Origin: Verrucomicrobiota bacterium
Lineage (GTDB): Bacteria > Verrucomicrobiota > Verrucomicrobiia > Limisphaerales > UBA8199
Assembly (NCBI GenBank): GCA_012517205.1
Contig: JAAYVL010000124.1
Coordinates: forward strand, 1-46,837
Direction of reading: 5' to 3'
DNA length: 46,837 bases
The notes under the pieces are model-generated. The model saw nothing but the letters and a program-made list of their open reading frames with translations. It was not told the DNA's origin and searched no databases. The position numbers and the translations under genes are program-made. How positions within the stretch are numbered: position 1 is the stretch's first letter; each line of letters starts with the position of its first letter. Below are positions 19,682-28,636 of this stretch, one piece after another.

Positions 19682-22393
19682 TCAAGGCGAATTACGCTGG
19701 AGTTCCTCCAAGCGCGCGCGGACCTGCCCGGCCTCTTGCGTATCCGGAGGCGCATTGGTCAGGTAACGCTGATAATTCGTAATCGCCGCGGGGAAATCCT
19801 TTCGCCGATACGCGATTTCAGCCAGCCCGAACCAGGCCTGGTAGGACCGGGGAAGGGCCTGGGCCACTTGCTCGTAGTCCCGGCGGGCGGCATCGAGCCG
19901 GCCTAACTGGAGATACGCAATCGCCCGGTTTAGCTGCGCGGCGTAATTACTGGGGTAATGGTTAATCAAGTAGGTAAAGGGGACGAGGGATTCCTCATAG
20001 GCTTTGGACTGAAGCAGTGCAACCGCTTTGAGGAACAAGGCGTTGTCATCGTCGGGATGGGCTTGCAGAATCTGATTAACCGCCGCCAGCGCATTCGAGT
20101 AATGCCCGGTATGGATAAACAGCCGGGCCATCCAGAAACGGGCATCCGTCAGGTCGGGAGCCAGAGTTTGCACCCGCCTAAACTGCTGGAGGGCCTGGTG
20201 ATAAAGCCCGTTCCGGGCGAGCGCGCTGCCGACCTGGTAACAATAGTTGGGCTCAGCGAACGGCCCGTCTTCCAGAATCACCTGTTCCCATTTGCGCCGG
20301 TAGCCAGCCTCTTCCTCGATGGCCGTGGCGGGCGCAAGGACGGGAGGGCGCCCGGCCTGCAATTCTGCGTTGAAATCCTGGTTGACCCGCGCGGCGACGT
20401 TGTCCGGATTCAGCTCCCTGGCCTGGCGGAAGTATTGCGCGGCTTCCGAATACGCCCGCCCCTCCTGCAATTCCGCGCCCCAGTAATTAAGAGTGCGCGC
20501 GTAACGGGCGCCAACAATCTGGGCGCTGCGGTTCGGCTCGTTCTGCAGATGAATGCGCGCCAGCAGGCGCTGAATCCAATTCGGGATGGCTGGCGGGCTG
20601 CCTTGCTGCAGCGCCCGGGCAAGAGCTGCAAACTGGTTCGTTTCAGCTTCCTGCCAAAACTGCCGGTTCCGGGCAATTAACTCCGGGCTCGGGAGCGGTG
20701 CGATTGCCACATTGGAGCCGTACGGCTTCAGTTGGTAAACCAGGCCCTGCGCCTGCGGATAGAAAGCTTCAAAATAGTAGCCCAAACTGGGGTGGAGATA
20801 ATAAAGGCCGTGCCGCTTGGCCAGGGCTTCCAGCAAGCGCACCCGGCCAACCGGGCTGGCGCATTCCGCGAAGAGATTGCTCTGCGTGCCGGCCAGCCCG
20901 AACCGCGGATACGCCCGGCCGAGAAACGCCTGGTAAGCGGGCTTGTCCAGGGCCGTGGCATCGAGCGGCAAATACGGGAATGGCTTGCTGTCGCGAACCA
21001 ACGCGGCCTGGAAAAAGAGCAACGGCAGGGAACTGTCGGACAGGATTACGCTCCCTTGCGCGGGCAGGGATTTCTCCACCAGCGTAAAATATCCCAGCCA
21101 GGGATCGCGGTGGATTGCCCGGATTTGCGGCAGGTTGCGGTAAAGCAGCAGGCTTGGAACAATCAGCAACAGGAGCCCGATGCCGGCGGTTGCCGCCGCC
21201 GCCAGTTTTTCGAGAGACCGTCGCGGCAGGCCATTGGGGTTGCGCGCGCCAAAGACCAGCAGAAAATACCCGCTGAAATAGCCAATGCTCAATGCCCCCA
21301 GATAATACAGCGGAAGAAAGGCAAATCCCAAACCACGGTGCCGCGGGCTGACCGGGCAATCCAGCGCCACCCAAATACAGGCCAGCAACCATGCTGCGTG
21401 AATGAGGTAAAATACGCCTCGAACCGCCAGGGACTTGGGGCTGCGACTGTCCGATTGAAAGCGCAGCGACCAGCGGCCTATGCCCATGAAAAGGGCCGGC
21501 AATATCGAAGTCAGGCTTAACAGAAGAATCACGCCTTTGGGAAAGCGAAACAGCATGTGCTTGTAGGCGCCCAGTTCCGAGAGCAGTGCCGGCCAAAAAT
21601 CGAAATGCCGGGTGGTCGAAAAGTGCGCCAGCAAAGGCAGCAGCAGCAGCAACGACAATCCCGCCAGCCCGCACAGCGCCAGGCGCAGGCAAAGGCGAAA
21701 ATCCGCCGTGAGCTCCGGCGCAACGGCCTTCCATCCCAGACGCAAAGCCCGCGCGGCAAAGCGAAAATCCAGCAGGTGTAGCGGCCGGGTCCAAAGAAAT
21801 GCCACCAGAAACAGCGGTAGGAACCCGGCCATCGCCCAATTATTCGCCAGGGCCAGCCCGTACCCAACCGCAAACCAGGTGAGCCAGGACGGCTGGCGCG
21901 TGACCCGAAACTCCAGCACGCACCACGCCGCGGCGGCAAAGAGCAGGAGATCCAGGATTTCCCCAGCCGCCTGGATGGCGTTTTCCCAAAAGGTCAACTG
22001 CAGGCCGCAGGCGAAGACCGCCAGGGCCGGCGGCAGCCAAGCCATGCGGGGGCTCAGAAGCGAAATCCGCCTTTGCCCGGGCAGCAACGCCACCGACCGC
22101 GCCAGCAGCGCCAGGGTCAAAGCCGCGCAAAGAGCGCTGCACAAGTTTGCGGCCGGGGCAATACCGCGGGCCGGCAGCCAACGCAGGGGGTACGTGAGCA
22201 GGAACGTCACCGGAGCGGCGACCTCCGGCTGCCAGTTCCAGCCGCTTAATTCGACCACTGAGCGCAGGTTGCCCGCCGTAACACCGCAGCTCAGGGTCGC
22301 CAGGTAAACCGCCAACATACCGCCGGCCAGCAGCCAGGGCCGACCCGTGGTCAAAAAGTTCCAGGGCCGCGTGGGCTCTCTTTCCATCGTCAT
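19682..22393 (-). CDS. DUF2723 membrane protein with C-terminal TPR repeats
   Basis: A 903-residue protein. The N-terminal ~480 residues contain about ten or more hydrophobic segments. They begin with AVYLATLSCGVTAGN, which matches the DUF2723 (TMEM260/protein O-mannosyltransferase-like) N-terminus. A soluble region follows, then tetratricopeptide repeats from about residue 640 to the end, such as EAAQYFRQARELNPDNVAARVN, ALQQFRRVQTLAPDLTDARFW and RRDYEQVAQALPRSYQAWFGL. DUF2723 proteins are probable GT-C glycosyltransferases; the TPRs probably bind a protein partner in the periplasm (inference). An ATG six bases downstream (22387) is an equally good start. Confidence 0.85.
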   Translation of the reverse strand: MTMEREPTRPWNFLTTGRPWLLAGGMLAVYLATLSCGVTAGNLRSVVELSGWNWQPEVAAPVTFLLTYPLRWLPARGIAPAANLCSALCAALTLALLARSVALLPGQRRISLLSPRMAWLPPALAVFACGLQLTFWENAIQAAGEILDLLLFAAAAWCVLEFRVTRQPSWLTWFAVGYGLALANNWAMAGFLPLFLVAFLWTRPLHLLDFRFAARALRLGWKAVAPELTADFRLCLRLALCGLAGLSLLLLLPLLAHFSTTRHFDFWPALLSELGAYKHMLFRFPKGVILLLSLTSILPALFMGIGRWSLRFQSDSRSPKSLAVRGVFYLIHAAWLLACIWVALDCPVSPRHRGLGFAFLPLYYLGALSIGYFSGYFLLVFGARNPNGLPRRSLEKLAAAATAGIGLLLLIVPSLLLYRNLPQIRAIHRDPWLGYFTLVEKSLPAQGSVILSDSSLPLLFFQAALVRDSKPFPYLPLDATALDKPAYQAFLGRAYPRFGLAGTQSNLFAECASPVGRVRLLEALAKRHGLYYLHPSLGYYFEAFYPQAQGLVYQLKPYGSNVAIAPLPSPELIARNRQFWQEAETNQFAALARALQQGSPPAIPNWIQRLLARIHLQNEPNRSAQIVGARYARTLNYWGAELQEGRAYSEAAQYFRQARELNPDNVAARVNQDFNAELQAGRPPVLAPATAIEEEAGYRRKWEQVILEDGPFAEPNYCYQVGSALARNGLYHQALQQFRRVQTLAPDLTDARFWMARLFIHTGHYSNALAAVNQILQAHPDDDNALFLKAVALLQSKAYEESLVPFTYLINHYPSNYAAQLNRAIAYLQLGRLDAARRDYEQVAQALPRSYQAWFGLAEIAYRRKDFPAAITNYQRYLTNAPPDTQEAGQVRARLEELQRNSP

Positions 22394-22954
22394 TAACCGG
22401 CCAAAGCTCAGGTCAAACTCTTGCCAACCCGGCTACGCTACCAATTATCTGCGGCGATTCGCAATCACAAATCCGGCCTCACCGCGAACAACAGCCTCCC
22501 AGCGCACGCCATCTGCAGGCGGGGTGGAAGAAAAGATGTCCTGTTTAAGGACAGCGTCTCGTTCGACCAAGGCACCTTGCGCGCGCGCCCCACGCGGGCA
22601 CGAAACCGGAGCAAGCACGCCGGCATCTCCGGCCTCACGGTTTGCCCGCTATTTCGCAGGCGAAAGGGGATGTTTGCGCTCCGCCCGGCGTTCGCCTAAA
22701 CCGCGGGATGAGGAGATGGCGGCACATTGCTGTTTGGCTTAAAAAGTGCTATGTAATTACCCTGAACGATTTGAGTCAGAGGCAGCCTTGTTGGCCAGGA
22801 CTCCTCGAGCAAGTCCGAAGAATAACAGTAAACGTAGTTGCCACATATGTTAAGTCAGGCTGTCTCAGTGAAAATCAACCCTCTTTCCCCGTCCGCGCCA
22901 CTATTCCCGGCGGCTTCGCACCCGAAGCCGCGTCAGGGGTTTTGCCGCCAAACC
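22394..22954. other. Intergenic region, no gene supported
   Basis: 561 bp between divergent genes. Plus-strand frames at 22421-22699 and 22642-23298 have no recognisable sequence. The part from 22740 on is AT-richer (aaaaagtgctatgtaattac) and probably holds the promoter of the downstream gene, but no clear box pair stands out. Confidence 0.4.
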
Positions 22955-23968
22955 ATGCGCACGCTCCGGTGGTTCTTCCTGCTCGGCATTCTGAGTTTCT
23001 GCGCAGTGCCCAAGCCGGCGGTGGCCCAGACAGGCGTCGGCATGCACCTTTACGCCGGAATTACCATTACCGGGGTGGTCAACTGCGTGTACGCCATTCA
23101 AACCACCACCGACCTGTCGAATCCAAACTCCTGGCAGGACCTGGCCATTATTACGCTGCCCAGCAGCCCGTACCTGTACTTCGATACGCAAAACCCCGCC
23201 TGTGGCAACCGGTTTTATCGCGCCGTGCTCCAATTGGTGATGACCAACATGATTTACATTTCGCCGGGCACCTTCACGATGGGAAGCCCAACCAATGAAG
23301 TTGGTCGGTATGCGGACGAAGACCAGCACACGGTCGTGCTGACTCGGGGCTTTTACATCGGCAAATACCCAGTGCGGCAAGCCGAATATCTGGCGATTAT
23401 GGGAAACAATCCCAGCTACTTCACGCCGGCCAATGGTTATCCCGAATGCACGCTAAATTGCCCGGTGGAAACCGTAAGCTGGCATGACGCCACCAACTAT
23501 TGCGGCAAATTCACCCGGCAGGAACTGGCAGCGGGCCGACTGGCGCCCGGATGGCAATACCGTTTGCCCACCGAAGCGGAGTGGGAATATGCCTGCCGCG
23601 CCGGCACGACAACGCGATTCAGCTACGGAGACGACCCCGACTATTCAAACCTGGCCGCCTATGCCTGGTATAAAAGCAACAGTTCGGTCGTGACGCACAC
23701 TGTGGGCTATTTGAAAGCCAATCCCTGGGGATTATACGATATGCACGGCAATGTGTGCGAATGGTGCCAGGATTGGTATGGAGAATACCCCACGGGGACG
23801 GTCACCGATCCGCAGGGTCCCACCTCCGGCGTGGCGCATCGCGTAATTCGGGGTGGAAACTACTTCAGTTATCCCGGCAGTTACTGCCGCTCGGCTCAAC
23901 GCGCTAACCTGGCCGCAACCAACACCAGAAAGGATACCGGGTTCCGGATTGTGCTGGCCCCGCTATAA
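22955..23968 (+). CDS. Secreted SUMF1/FGE-fold protein
   Basis: A 337-residue exported protein. A signal peptide (MRTLRWFFLLGILSFCAVPKPAVA) justifies the ATG at 22955. A ~70-residue domain common in verrucomicrobial secreted proteins follows (YAIQTTTDLSNPNSWQDL...NRFYRAVL). The C-terminal ~240 residues are a formylglycine-generating-enzyme/sulfatase-modifying-factor fold: GTFTMGSPTNEVGRYADE, YRLPTEAEWEYACRAGT, WGLYDMHGNVCEWCQDWYG, RVIRGGNYF, CRSAQRA and TGFRIVLAPL. The paired catalytic cysteines of true FGE are not evident near the C-terminus, so a binding or structural role is likelier. No sulfatase gene is nearby. Confidence 0.88.
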   Translation: MRTLRWFFLLGILSFCAVPKPAVAQTGVGMHLYAGITITGVVNCVYAIQTTTDLSNPNSWQDLAIITLPSSPYLYFDTQNPACGNRFYRAVLQLVMTNMIYISPGTFTMGSPTNEVGRYADEDQHTVVLTRGFYIGKYPVRQAEYLAIMGNNPSYFTPANGYPECTLNCPVETVSWHDATNYCGKFTRQELAAGRLAPGWQYRLPTEAEWEYACRAGTTTRFSYGDDPDYSNLAAYAWYKSNSSVVTHTVGYLKANPWGLYDMHGNVCEWCQDWYGEYPTGTVTDPQGPTSGVAHRVIRGGNYFSYPGSYCRSAQRANLAATNTRKDTGFRIVLAPL

Positions 23969-24056
23969 GCTGGAGCGCCGGCGTTAAAACCCGTTCCTGT
24001 ACGGCCTCGAACGCCATCTACGCCAGCTAACCTCCAGCCCTTCGGCAAACACAAAC

Positions 24057-24102
24057 CCGCCGCTCGCAGCCGTAGCTATCACCTGCGCGGCGGTTTTGCT
24101 TT
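24057..24102 (+). terminator. Possible terminator of the SUMF1 gene
   Basis: A CCGCCGC/GCGGCGG stem (24057-24063 and 24087-24093) with a 23-nt loop is followed by TTTTGCTTT. The long loop lowers confidence. Confidence 0.4.
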
Positions 24103-24300
24103 CAATCCATCAGGACAACTCCGGTAACTATCCGCCGCATCGGAGAACGCCGCCCTTGTGCGCCGTTCGTTAGTCGAGTGGCAGAGTGAATCAAAGGGCG
24201 TCGCCTTTCAGAACCAGGCCCCCAAGCTTCCTGATCTCCGCAATGTCCTCAGTCTTTATCCACGCCGCCAATGAGACGGCTAAAGCCCCTGGATAAATTA
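24103..24300. other. Intergenic remainder, nothing recognised
   Basis: No start codon with a supported frame, no tRNA-like fold and no repeat copy was seen in this stretch between two convergent genes. Confidence 0.4.
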
Positions 24301-24330
24301 AAAGGCCGTCCGTTCAACGGGACGGCCTTT
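24301..24330 (-). terminator. Intrinsic terminator of the PEP-CTERM gene
   Basis: AAAGGCCGTCC (24301-24311) pairs perfectly with GGACGGCCTTT (24320-24330) around an 8-nt loop. On the minus strand the stem is followed by TTTTAATTTA, a good release signal for the gene ending at 24369. On the plus strand the tail is weaker, but it may also stop readthrough. Confidence 0.8.
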
Positions 24331-24368
24331 AATGAAAAGCTTGACTTTGGCAGTCGCTCAGTGCGCTT

Positions 24369-25025
24369 CTACTTGCGCCGGCGCAGCAACAGCGCCGCCC
24401 CGCCCAACGCCAACAGCGCGAGCGAGCCCGGTTCCGGGATGTAGTAGTAGGTAACGCTCACCGTCGCCCCGGCAATCGTATTCATGGCCGCAACAATATT
24501 TCCGCCGCCACCCGTGATTCTTTCATCGGTCAACGTGTAGGCCGGGAACTTCACCATTTGGCCAGTATAGGATGTCCATCCAGAAAGCGGGGCGAAATAC
24601 ATATTATCAACGCTTTCCGAGGCAGAAGCGGGACCATACGGAGCTGTTGCGCCGGGGGCAAGATCCGTGTAGGTCTGCGTCAACGCCAGCGGGTTGGGTT
24701 GCAAAAAGCCCAACGCACCGGGCAGCGTCACGGTAAGCACAGAGCCTGACCTGAAGAAGAAGCTCTGCTTTTGGGCGGAGGTGTTCTGCACAAACCCGCT
24801 GACATCAACATTCTCTGTCACTTCGACATAAACAGCCACCAAACTCCCCAAGTGCGCATCGAAAGCCTGCACTTGAAAAACATGGTTCCACTCGGTCGTG
24901 GTGGGCGCCAACGTATCCGTAAAAGGCCCAACGCTATTGGTGATATAGATTTCCGCTCTGGCCGTCCCCACCAACAAACTCGCGCCGACCAAGCCCAACA
25001 CAACGCTCTTCATTAATCGTTTCAT
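24369..25025 (-). CDS. PEP-CTERM exported protein, choice-of-anchor E type
   Basis: A 218-residue exported protein. The N-terminus is a signal peptide (MKRLMKSVVLGLVGASLLVGTARA). The body (SVGPFTDTLAPTTTEWNHV, VAVYVEVTENVDVSGFVQN) matches the choice-of-anchor E domain that occurs with several sorting tails. The C-terminus is a textbook PEP-CTERM signal: IPEPGSLALLALGGAALLLRRRK, i.e. Pro-Glu-Pro, hydrophobic helix, basic end. Such proteins are processed by exosortase and often linked to exopolysaccharide or biofilm. No exosortase is in the window. It is followed by a strong terminator and preceded by an AT-rich leader, so it is monocistronic. Confidence 0.93.
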   Translation of the reverse strand: MKRLMKSVVLGLVGASLLVGTARAEIYITNSVGPFTDTLAPTTTEWNHVFQVQAFDAHLGSLVAVYVEVTENVDVSGFVQNTSAQKQSFFFRSGSVLTVTLPGALGFLQPNPLALTQTYTDLAPGATAPYGPASASESVDNMYFAPLSGWTSYTGQMVKFPAYTLTDERITGGGGNIVAAMNTIAGATVSVTYYYIPEPGSLALLALGGAALLLRRRK

Positions 25026-25458
25026 AAGCAGCTTCTCTAACTCAACTATTCCTGATCAGGTCTAATCGTCTACCGCGCTCTCGCAAGTTGCCGCATCGGA
25101 AAATCCTACCCACCGCCCAACAGGGGCACCCGGCTCTCACCGCAGCTTCCAAAGATCACTTTGCGACAGCGCCTATAAAAAACACCAAAACGACTTTTCT
25201 GTCAACCACTTTCTTTCTTTTCTTTTGCCGCCACCTTCCCGCAAAAAACCGAAATCGCACGCTGGCTACAAGTATTTGGAAAAACAACACTTAACTTAAG
25301 CTGCCACCGCCGGAAACTCTCTGCCGACAGGACGGCTGTGAAAAAGTTTTTTTCCGTTGTGTATGTGGCGCGCCCGGCAAAAATAAAAAAACCAATCACC
25401 CGGCTCGGGAACACGGCCCCCATAATTGCACCACTCGCCTCCGCCCCAGGCAAGATGG
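25026..25458 (-). other. AT-rich intergenic leader between PEP-CTERM and AmpG-like genes
   Basis: 433 bp, distinctly lower in G+C than the neighbours, with long A and T tracts. On the minus strand the AmpG-like gene's stop is followed by a weak CCCG/CGGG stem and GGTTTTTTTATTTTT (about 25382-25415), a possible terminator. Nearer the PEP-CTERM gene, TTGACA on the minus strand (25199-25204) could be a -35 box, but no well-spaced -10 box is clear. No gene is supported. Confidence 0.4.
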
Positions 25459-27393
25459 CTACGATGTTTTCTTGCCAAACTGCGGATCAATCCTGCGGTA
25501 GAGCAACATCGCCAGGGTGAAGCCGGGAATGGCTGAGCAGATAACCCACACGAAGAAATGCTTGTAGCCGACCAGGTCCGCCACCCAACCGCTCCACATG
25601 CCCGGGATCATCATCCCCAAGGCCATGAAGCCCGTGCAGATGGCGAAGTGAGCCGTCTTGTGCGGACCATCGGCAAAGAACAGCATATAAAGCATGAACG
25701 CGGTGAACCCAAAGCCATAGCCGAATTGCTCGACCGCCACCGCGGCGCAGGTAATGAGAAAGTTGGTGGGCTGGGCCCAGGACAGAAAGACGAAGGCGAA
25801 CTTGGGCAAATACATCGAAGCGACCATGATGGGAAGCATCCTCCGCAGACCATGCTTGGCGGCCATGAACCCACCCAGCAAACCCCCGAAGGTCAGCGCC
25901 AGGATGCCGAACGTGCCATAGACCACGCCGACCTGGCTGGTCGTCAACCCCAACCCGCCCGCCTCACGGCTGTCGAGCAGGAAAGGCGAAATCACCTTCA
26001 CCAACTGGGCTTCATCAAAGCGATAAAGCAGAATAAACGCCATGGACAGCACAACGCCCGGCTTCTTGAAGAACGACCCCAGCGTGCCAAAGAACTCGCC
26101 CAACAGGCTGTGATGCGTGACCACCGGCCCATCGCTGGCCGGCCGGGGCAGCATCACGGTATGCCAGAAACTGAAAGCCAGGAACAGCGCCGCCACAAAA
26201 AACAGCGTGATAGACCAGGCCAGCGGAATATTGCCCGAACTGGTGGCGAAGGTCACGGCCGTGTCAGCTTTGAGCTTGGGATCCAACTGAATGACGGCCA
26301 TCGCCGGCTGATTCCAGTTGGCGGCGTTGAACACAAAACGCTCGCCTTCCTTAAGGCTGAAACCCTTGTCGCTCTTACCCAGGCCGATGTATTCCAGCCC
26401 CCCCGGCTGGCGGCCGAAGTTGACGGCAATCTCCTGGCCCGCGGGCGGTTCCTGGGACAGGGAAAGATAAAGCACGCCGACATTGCCCGCGACTGGCGCC
26501 TGCGATGAAACACTCCGGGGCGGACGGGGGAAGTAATTCGTCAGCAACCCGCCCAACGGGCCGGAGACATTCGCCGTCCACCAGGACGGCGCATCCGACT
26601 CGGCCTTGGCAGGCGCGGGATTCTCCTCCGCGATGAACCCATGCTGGCGGTTCCAGGCCCGGGCCTGGGCGATAACCGCCCTGGCCTCCTCGGCGCTCCG
26701 CTCCGTCAGGGCAATCGGCAGCGGATTCGGCTGCGCCAGCACTCGCAATTCGCCGTCCGGAGCCGTAAACCGAACCGCCGCCGGATCCCACGCCTCAACC
26801 ACCGGCGCTTGCGTGCTGGCCTGCACGGGAATCTCGACGGGGGGCAACCCATTCTTGCTTTCCAACACCCCCGCCAGCACCACCAGCAACCCGCTGCCGA
26901 CAATCATCGCCGTCCGATAAAACGTGCTGCGCAGCCCCACCCACCACGCCTGCTCATGCTTGGTAAGCCCCAACATGTAAAAACCATCCGCCGCAATATC
27001 GTGCGTGGAAGACGCAAACGCCATGATCCAGAAAAGGAATAACGACCACTTGAAAAAGGCCGGGCCCTGGATCGAAAACGCCACCAGCGCCAGCCCGAGC
27101 GACACCAGATACTGCATGGCAATAATCCAGAACCGCTTGGTGCGCGTGATATCCACAAACGGGCTCCACAGCGGCTTGATGACCCACGGCAGATACAGCC
27201 AACTAGTGTACAGCGCGATATCGGTATTGGAGATGCCCAATCGCTTATACATGACCACCGACATGGTCATGACAATCACATACGGAATGCCCTCGGAAAA
27301 ATAGAGGCTCGGAACCCAAAGCCACGGGTTGCGGGAGGTATGCCTGGGCGCGGCGGGTTTGCGTTCGGTTGAAGCGGTAGTAGCTGGCGTCAT
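25459..27393 (-). CDS. AmpG-like MFS transporter with a large soluble insertion
   Basis: A 644-residue major facilitator transporter. The first ~178 residues carry about five membrane segments with AmpG-type features (LYFSEGIPYVIVM, SNTDIALYTSWLYLPWVIKPLWSP, FASSTHDIAADGFYM). A ~210-residue soluble segment (about 179-389) interrupts the chain. It has a helical part (ERSAEEARAVIAQARAWNRQHG) and a beta-rich part (GVLYLSLSQEPPAG, FSLKEGERFVFNAANW). The remaining six or seven membrane segments follow. AmpG proteins import muropeptides for cell-wall recycling, but the substrate here is uncertain. Typical AmpG lengths are 430-490, so the insertion explains the extra size. No cell-wall genes adjoin it. 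Confidence 0.85.
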   Translation of the reverse strand: MTPATTASTERKPAAPRHTSRNPWLWVPSLYFSEGIPYVIVMTMSVVMYKRLGISNTDIALYTSWLYLPWVIKPLWSPFVDITRTKRFWIIAMQYLVSLGLALVAFSIQGPAFFKWSLFLFWIMAFASSTHDIAADGFYMLGLTKHEQAWWVGLRSTFYRTAMIVGSGLLVVLAGVLESKNGLPPVEIPVQASTQAPVVEAWDPAAVRFTAPDGELRVLAQPNPLPIALTERSAEEARAVIAQARAWNRQHGFIAEENPAPAKAESDAPSWWTANVSGPLGGLLTNYFPRPPRSVSSQAPVAGNVGVLYLSLSQEPPAGQEIAVNFGRQPGGLEYIGLGKSDKGFSLKEGERFVFNAANWNQPAMAVIQLDPKLKADTAVTFATSSGNIPLAWSITLFFVAALFLAFSFWHTVMLPRPASDGPVVTHHSLLGEFFGTLGSFFKKPGVVLSMAFILLYRFDEAQLVKVISPFLLDSREAGGLGLTTSQVGVVYGTFGILALTFGGLLGGFMAAKHGLRRMLPIMVASMYLPKFAFVFLSWAQPTNFLITCAAVAVEQFGYGFGFTAFMLYMLFFADGPHKTAHFAICTGFMALGMMIPGMWSGWVADLVGYKHFFVWVICSAIPGFTLAMLLYRRIDPQFGKKTS

Positions 27394-27522
27394 GTTGTTG
27401 CGGGCTCCCTTTTAGCAATAAACCCTCCGGCGCAGCAAGCAGAGATTCCTCGCAACGACCGAAAAGCGCCTCCGCCCCGCCCTCGCAGCCCAACCGCGCC
27501 CACCCGCCAACCGGTCAGCCGC
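27394..27522. other. Short intergenic region upstream of the AmpG-like gene
   Basis: 129 bp between the AmpG-like start and element copy B. No promoter pair or gene was recognised. Confidence 0.3.
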
Positions 27523-28285
27523 AGCTCAGCCGAGACGATTCAGTTGGGTAGCTCAACCACTCTCCCTCGTTTTATTGGAGCTTGGGCAATCCTGACCATC
27601 CAAACCGTAGCCCCGGCGAACACTTTATTTAGTGAATTCAAGGGCATGGCTGCTGAATCCCGATCCTTTCGTCAGTAAAATCAATAGTTTAGATATAGAG
27701 AGGGGTAAAATAGAAGCAGAATCATGCCGACTTCGGCATACCCCGGAACCACCTTGGCTTTACCCTGCCTCCAGGCCGTGTACAAGAGGTGTACAAGGGA
27801 TGCTCAACGGGTGTACCCGCTAAAAGCCTATGGACTCCCGATGGGCATCCCTTGTACACCCCTTGTACACGGCCTGAAGGTAGGGTATTTTCAAGGGATC
27901 TGGATAATAGATATAGGCGCCTGGAAAGGACGAAATGAGGAGGGGGGATGGGAGGATTATTGCTAAGTTCCGTAAAAACAGTTGGTTATGGAACCAAGGC
28001 TGATAAAAAGTGGGTTTTCACGGGCGGACGGGCGTTCGGATGGGTTTTGGCTTCGCGAATGTTTTATCTGAAACGTTGACGTTGCACAGTTCAAGCCTGT
28101 GCCTCCGCTCTACTGGGATCAAAACGGGCCTGACAGGCCAGCGGAGGGGCTCAGGGAACTGTTGGGTTGGTGGATTCAACGGGTTGGCCGCCGGATTCCG
28201 AATGCCTTCCGCTCTTAAAACCGGGGGCTTACACGTTCTGTGGAGGCGAATTGAGATTGAAATCTGAATTGTTCCGGTTTGGGCG
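27523..28285. mobile_element. Non-coding element with terminal inverted repeats, copy B
   Basis: A ~763-bp element homologous along its length to the one at 8197-8964 and in the same orientation. Its ends (27523-27543, with CGATTCAG inward, and 28265-28285) match the ends of copy A better than they match each other (13 of 21), so the copy is older or more worn. The internal long stem is intact. One frame (27632-27823) is open and shares the SRAWL-NP-PF peptide with a copy A frame, but indels and stops argue against a living gene. Confidence 0.65.
27774..27874. repeat. Long hairpin of element copy B
   Basis: The stem 27774-27803 against 27845-27874 pairs at 29 of 30 positions around a 41-nt loop. 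The loop has the same length as in copy A but a largely different sequence, so the arms have been kept while the loop changed. Confidence 0.9.
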
Positions 28286-28430
28286 ACCCGCCAGCGCCCG
28301 TAAAACCGTCAGCCAATCGCCAGGCAATCCCGCCCGCAAAGCGTTGGCCGCGCCCAATGGCCCCTCCCTCGGTCGTGTTTCCACCGCAACTTGAGAGCCG
28401 CCGCCGGGCCGCGTCTGCCGGGTTCCCCCC

Positions 28431-28458
28431 TTGACAACCTGGGGCCGTGCAATAAAGT
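28431..28458 (+). promoter_or_regulatory. Promoter of a candidate small RNA
   Basis: TTGACA at 28431-28436, 16-bp spacer, TAAAGT at 28453-28458. Transcription would begin near 28465, right before the nested stems. Confidence 0.6.
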
Positions 28459-28464
28459 TAAGGC

Positions 28465-28542
28465 TCCTACGGCTTCCCCTTCAGCCTTTGGTTGAAGGTT
28501 TCCCGCGAAGCCAGAAAGGGGGCCTGGAGGCCCCCTTCCTTT
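28465..28542 (+). ncRNA. Candidate structured small RNA or leader
   Basis: About 78 nt lie between a near-consensus promoter and an intrinsic terminator. An outer stem GGCTTC/GAAGCC (28471-28476 and 28507-28512) encloses an inner stem CCTTCA/TGAAGG (28478-28483 and 28493-28498) with a 9-nt loop, leaving tttcccgc unpaired on the 3' side. The terminator stem starts three bases after the outer stem. No reading frame of note is inside. It could be a free small RNA or a 5' leader attenuating the glycosidase gene 95 bp downstream. It matches no RNA family I recognise. Confidence 0.5.
28516..28542 (+). terminator. Intrinsic terminator of the candidate small RNA
   Basis: AAGGGGGCCT (28516-28525) pairs perfectly with AGGCCCCCTT (28528-28537) around a tight 2-nt centre, followed by CCTTT. 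The T tract is short but the stem is very strong. Confidence 0.6.
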
Positions 28543-28636
28543 GTACCCCGGGCCGTCGTTGCGGCGGGACGCCAAAGCGCGGGCCACCTTTTTTAATTGG
28601 GCCCGGGCGCAATTCAGGCTTCAATGGGCGGACGAC

